This document shows, piece after piece, positions 59,606 through 64,000 of a DNA stretch of 64,000 bases. The notes below the pieces were generated by a model. That model was not told the DNA's origin and made no database searches. It saw only the letters and a list, made by a program, of their open reading frames with translations. Source of the stretch: Arabidopsis thaliana (lineage: Eukaryota; Streptophyta; Magnoliopsida; Brassicales; Brassicaceae); contig NC_003075.7 in NCBI RefSeq assembly GCF_000001735.4, positions 5,147,001-5,211,000 on the forward strand, in the 5' to 3' direction. How positions within the stretch are numbered: the stretch's first letter is position 1; each line of letters starts with the position of its first letter. A program made the translations under genes and the position numbers.

Positions 59606-62600
59606 GAATTGTGAGATGGAACTGTTGTGGGTTGGGGAACCCCAGGACTTAACTCCACTAGAACTGGACCCTGGTTTATCAGTGGTGATTTTAACGACAT
59701 CATCTGCAATTCTGAAAAGACTGGAGGCCCGGACCGCTCTAAGGGGTCTTTCACTGACCTGCATTCCTTTATGTCTTCATGCGATCTTTATGACTTAAAA
59801 CATACAGGAAACTTCTTATCTTGGAGAGGGAAAAGACATTCTCACTATGTTCGATGTAGACTGGATAGAGCAATGGCAAATAGTGATTGGATAATTGATT
59901 ATCCTTCAGGCCGCAGTGAATACCTAAGGTTTGAAGGATCTGATCATCGCCCTCTGGTTACCTCTTTTGATCTTGTGCAAGGAAAACAAACCATATTCAG
60001 ATATGATAGAAGTCTTAAATATAATCCTGAAGTCACAAAGCTGGTCCTAGATACCTGGAAAGCAAAACCGCATGCGAAGATTGACCATCGTATTCATCTC
60101 TGCAGAACTGCAATTATCAAGTGGAGCAAAGACCATCATATCAACAACCAAAAAGAGATTACTTCTCTAAGGGAACAATTGGAGAATGCAATGAATGATG
60201 TCCACGTTACTATTGAAGCTCTAAACCAACAACTTCTAGTGTCTTACAAGAAAGAAGAAGAATTCTGGAAACAAAGAAGTAGACAATTCTGGTTGGCTCT
60301 TGGGACAAGAATTCAGGCTTCTTCCATGCTGCCACCAAAGGCAGAAGAGCTATTAATAATATTTCAGTCTTGGAATCCTCAACACGGAAAAGTGTTTATG
60401 AGGAAGAGGAAATCACTAAAGTTATCTCATAATATTTTCAAGACATTTTTACCTCACAAGCTAGCGAGAGAACAAATATTGCTCTGGAGGCTCTCTCACC
60501 TTGTATCACGCCTGATATGAATGATTCTCTTACTTGCTTACCTACTGCTCTGGAAATCAAACAGGCTTGTTTTTCAATTCACCCTGACAAAGCACCAAGC
60601 CCTGATGGGTTCTCAGCAAGCTTCTTTCAAACCAACTGGAATACGATAAGTGATGAGGTAACTTCTGAAATCCAAGCCTTCTTTATCTCAGGCCTATTAC
60701 CACAAAAGATAAACCACACCCATGTCAGACTTATCCCAAAAATCCTTGTCCCACAAAAGGTTTCTAATTACCGTCCCATAGCTCTATGTTCTGTCTATTA
60801 CAAAATTATTGTGAAACTTTTAGCTAAGAGACTCAAACCGGTTCTCCACAAGTGCATTTCTGAAAACCAATCGGCCTTTGTCCCCCAACGTGCTATTTCT
60901 GATAATGTCCTAATAACACATGAAGCTCTTCACTATCTAAAACACTCAGGTGCAACAAAGAAGTGTCATTGGAAGTTAAAACGGACATGAGTAAAGCCTA
61001 TGATAGACTAGAATGAGACTTCATTAAAGCAACTTTAGAGAGAATGGGTTTTCACCAGGATTTTAGAGGGTGGCTGATGCAATGCATTACTACAGTCTCC
61101 TATTCTTTCCTACTTAATGGCCAAGCAAAAGGATTAGTTTTACCTGAGAGGGGTGTCCGACAAGGTGACCCTCTTTCACCCTATCTTTTCATCATCTGCA
61201 GCGAAGTCTTGTCAGGGTTAGGTTTGAAAGCACAGGCAAATGGAAGCCTTCCTGGGTTAAGAGTAGCTATTGGCAGTCCTAGACTCAACCACCTCCTCTT
61301 TGTAGACGATACCATGTTCTTCTGCCGGATAGACAACAAGAGCTGTCTGAAACTTAAAGCAATCCTCCACAAGTATGAACTCGCCTCTGGCAAGCAAATA
61401 AATCAGTCAAAATCTTCAATCACTTTTTCAGTTAAAACCCCATTAGACTGCCGAGAAAGAGTCAAGAGAACATTGGCTATACATAAGGAGGGTGGTTAAG
61501 GAAAGTATTTAGGACTTCCTCAACTTTTTGGTAGAGAGAAAAAAGATCTGTTTACCTCTATTGTTGACCGGATTAAACAACGAGTCCTGAGTTGGTCCTC
61601 CAGATTCTTATCTTCTGCTGGCAAACTCACGATGCTCAAGTCCGTCTTGGCCACCATGCCTACCTACACTATGTCTTGCTTCCAACTTCCTACTTCACTT
61701 TGCAAACGCATTCAATCCGCATTAACCAGATTCTGGTCGGATGCAAATCCTGAAAAAAAAAGATGAGCAGGATCTTTTGGCAACGAATGACAAAATCTTT
61801 TAAGTCTGGTGGCTTAGGTTTCAGGGATATACAGACTTTTAACAAGGCTTTATTGGCCAAGCTGAGTTGGAGAATACTCACTAACCCTTCATGTCTGTTG
61901 AGCAAGATTCTTCTTGGGAAATACTGCAAAAATCAATCCCTTCTAGACTGCCAAACACCAAAATCCTCTTCCCATGGCCGGAGAGGTGTATGTTTGGGCA
62001 AGGAAATTTTAAAACTCCAGCTAGGACGCCTTATTGGCTCAGGAATTGAAACTCCTCTTTGGCGAACTCCATGGCTATCTCTATCTGCCCCGAAAGCTGT
62101 GATGGGACCACTTACAGAAGCATCACACAATCTTTTGGTGTCGGATTTGATCATTCCTCGCACTAGGATCTGGAATACAGAACTCATCAGAGCGATCATC
62201 CCCGCTTATGAAAACGACATTCTTCTGCTCAAACCAAGCTCGCTTGGTGCTGTGGATTCCTGGGCTTGGCTACCCACAAGTTCAGAAGTTTACACTGCTA
62301 AGTCCGGTTACTTTGAGGCATTAAAGACATTTACTACTCCCGTTATCCCTGATGACATTATTACAACAGAAGATTTCAACTGGAGATCGAACATATGGGC
62401 ACTCAAAACATCCCCAAAAACAAAACTTCTCTTACGGAAGGCGGGATAGAATGCTTTACTTGTAGGGACAAACCTCTTGAATCGATATATCACGGATAGT
62501 GGTAAGTGTCCACGGTGTGACGAAGATGAATCGGTTCTCCACCTCCTCTTCCAATGTATGTTTGCCCAAAATGTTTGGTCTATTGCCCCTCTTAAAGCTG

Positions 62601-63286
62601 ATCTAGATTGTGTCGGAATCACCTCTGTCTTGAATGGTATCTCTACAGCCAACAAGCTTACTTGTCTCCTACCCACTGGACTTGGTGCTGGCCCTATTTT
62701 CTCTTGGATCTTCTGGTCAATCTGGACTTCATGCAACCAAATCATATTCAACAAGAAGAGGATTACAGAAGAAGAAGTTCTGCAAATTGCTATTGTGCGG
62801 GCAAAGGAATGACATTCGGCTCAACCCTCCATTCCCCATTCTCCTGCTAACCACAATTATCCCCCAAACCTTAACTCGCGTCATGTGGATTTTACGTGCT
62901 TCACCGATGCTTCCTGGAAAGCTAATGGTACAGCCGGATTCGGATGGATCTCTCTTGATGACACTGGTCATAGACTTTTTGATGGATCTACCTCTGCTGC
63001 GAACATGGGCTCCCCTCTGATTGCCGAATGAATTGCAACTCTCATAGCCATGGAAGTTGCCATCGCGTCGGGTCTCAAATCCATCTCTTTCGCTTCTGAC
63101 TTTCTCACCTTTGTCAAAGCAATCAACAAGAAGCTCCAAGTTAAGGAGCTTCACGGGATCATCTTCGATATCCTTTCTCTATTAGCTTTTTTCTTTGTTT
63201 GTTCCTTTAATTTCATTCCCCGTACCCAAAATCTTCGAGCTGATGCTCTGGCTAAAGAGGCCTTAAGTCTCTGCTTTGTACCCTAA
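59606..63286 (+). pseudogene. LINE ORF2 (endonuclease, reverse transcriptase, RNase H), broken
   Basis: It starts RIVRWNCCGLGNPRT (endonuclease N terminus) but within about 30 bp jumps to GPWFISGDFNDIICNSEKTG, so roughly 100 residues of the endonuclease, including the catalytic Glu segment, are deleted. The end of that domain (SDHRPLVTSF) is present. Reverse transcriptase motifs: DKAPSPDGFSASFFQ (60580), SNYRPIALCSVYYKIIVKLL (60760), RGVRQGDPLSPYLFII (61150) and the catalytic box as FVDD at about 61300. After frame breaks at about 60480, 60990, 61499 and 61745 come a zf-RVT-like DESVLHLLFQC (62530) and an RNase H domain (FTDASWKANG, FASDFLTFVKAI, LRADALAKEA) with a TGA at about 63029. Not functional. 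Confidence 0.85.
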
Positions 63287-63458
63287 TTTCTTTCGTAATG
63301 AAATTATAATTTGCCCAAAAAAAAAAGACATAATAGACAAATATACTCTCTTTTCTACTAAAACACGTAAAACTAATGGCTCTTGAAGACTAATGGTTAC
63401 GTCACCATAGAGGAACACGGGAAGTGTATCGATGGCAGTCTGGTCTAGACCTGAGTCA

Positions 63459-64000
63459 TGTTGGGTACAAATCAAAGGTCCCACATCGAAAGTTTAGAAA
63501 AATAGTTTCTAATATATAAGGCAAGTTCAACTCCAACTAGTATAAGGCCTTGGAAAGAAGTCCAATAACAAATCCTTGCGGGATTGAGCATGTAAGCTCA
63601 AAGAGGACAATGTCATACTAAATGGAAGTTGGAATGGTCTTAGAAAAGCTATTAAATGGTATCAGAGCCTAGGTTGAAAAAATGGACCTAGGGCTTAGGC
63701 TATGATCAGTGTGGGAGAATTTATCAAACATGACACGATAAGAAGGTGCCTCAAGAATTTCACGAATAAGAAGGTGCCAAGTTAAGGGTGCTAAAGTTTC
63801 GTTGAAGAGGAGACCCAAGCTCGTGGTCTTTGGTTTGAAGGGGAGATTGTTTGGTACAAAGTAAAGTTCTCATATCGGAAGTTTAGAAAAAGAGTTTCTT
63901 ATATATAATCCAAGTCCAACTCCAACTCGTATGAGGCCTTGGGAAGGAGCCCAATAACAAATCCTTGCATGCTTGAGCATGTAAGCCCAAAAAGGACAAT
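63459..64000 (+). mobile_element. TRIM-type LTR retrotransposon, right LTR cut by the window edge
   Basis: Left LTR from 63459 (TGTTGGGTACAAATCAAAGG) to about 63655. Primer-binding site TGGTATCAGAGCC at 63657-63669 is complementary to the 3' end of initiator tRNA-Met. Non-coding interior of about 180 bp. Polypurine tract GAAGGGGAGA at about 63837-63846. Right LTR from 63848 (TGTTTGGTACAAAGTAAAG) to the window end. The two LTRs align through GAAGTTTAGAAAAA, CCAACTCCAACT, GAGGCCTTGG and CAATAACAAATCCTTGC. LTRs of about 200 bp, tiny interior and no genes make it a terminal-repeat retrotransposon in miniature, possibly the Katydid family (from memory). It would rely on proteins from other elements. 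Confidence 0.85.
63657..63669 (+). other. primer-binding site of the TRIM element
   Basis: TGGTATCAGAGCC, complementary to the initiator methionine tRNA 3' end apart from the added CCA context, directly after the left LTR. Confidence 0.9.

Larger units (their letters stand above)
57465..63326 (+). mobile_element. decayed L1-type LINE
   Basis: 5862 bp bounded by GACATAATAGAGAAATA (57448-57464) and GACATAATAGACAAATA (63327-63343), a 17-bp target duplication with one difference, and ending in GCCC then an A10-type tail at 63315-63326. ORF1 carries a DUF4283-type region and CCHC zinc knuckle; ORF2 carries endonuclease remnants, reverse transcriptase, a zinc-binding region and RNase H. Many stops and frame shifts make it inactive. 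Near full length, since the 5' target copy abuts leader-like sequence upstream of ORF1. Confidence 0.9.

Overview
This is a plant nuclear window that I recognise as Arabidopsis thaliana chromosome 4, short-arm side near the pericentromere. The spliced KNOX protein on the minus strand matches BREVIPEDICELLUS/KNAT1 as I remember it, and its neighbours follow the remembered order AT4G08150 to AT4G08260 (KNAT1, GH10 xylanase, ITPK3, ORP1C, a Rab remnant, a PPR gene, a glycine-rich gene, a small unknown gene, the GRAS gene SCL26, a PP2C remnant). The DNA is AT-rich. The genes have short GT-AG introns and the spaces between them are packed with transposon debris. Locus numbers come from memory, not from a search.

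Layout. 1-418: copia-like remnant. 0.97-4.2 kb: KNAT1 (minus, 5 coding exons, 398 aa). 4.2-12.2 kb: very long KNAT1 upstream region without a convincing gene. 12.2-15.7 kb: GH10 xylanase (minus, 6 exons, 752 aa) with a Stowaway-like MITE in its last intron. 16.7-20.0 kb: ITPK3 (minus, 10 exons, 353 aa) with one GC-AG intron. 22.7-26.4 kb: ORP1C (plus, 10 exons, 814 aa). 27.3-36 kb: a transposon cluster made of a Harbinger-like element carrying pieces of host genes, a MULE/VANDAL-like element full of tandem repeats, a second Harbinger-like element split by a probable gypsy solo LTR, and a broken Harbinger transposase. 36.8-38.9 kb: intronless E-class PPR gene. 39.5-40.6 kb: MULE-derived gene lacking the transposase core. 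41.0-42.6 kb: small selenoprotein-K-like glycine-rich membrane protein (minus, 4 exons, 113 aa). 42.6-47.7 kb: repeats and MITEs. 47.7-48.8 kb: unknown 136-aa coiled-coil protein. 49.8-51.2 kb: SCL26. 53.5-57.0 kb: a MULE with a 9-bp target duplication that carries a dead PP2C copy. 57.5-63.3 kb: a decayed L1-type LINE with a 17-bp target duplication. 63.5 kb to the end: a TRIM retrotransposon cut by the window edge.

The host genes do not form a pathway. They are independent plant genes: a meristem transcription factor, cell-wall xylan hydrolysis, inositol phosphate kinase, sterol/lipid transfer, organelle RNA editing, an ER membrane protein and a GRAS regulator. The most interesting material is in the mobile fraction. 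At least two DNA transposons carry host-gene fragments, and one short patch looks like break repair that copied a piece of LINE sequence. Exon boundaries were worked out by hand from splice signals and frame continuity. For KNAT1, XYN3, ITPK3, ORP1C, the SelK-like gene and the 136-aa gene, all exon phases close exactly.
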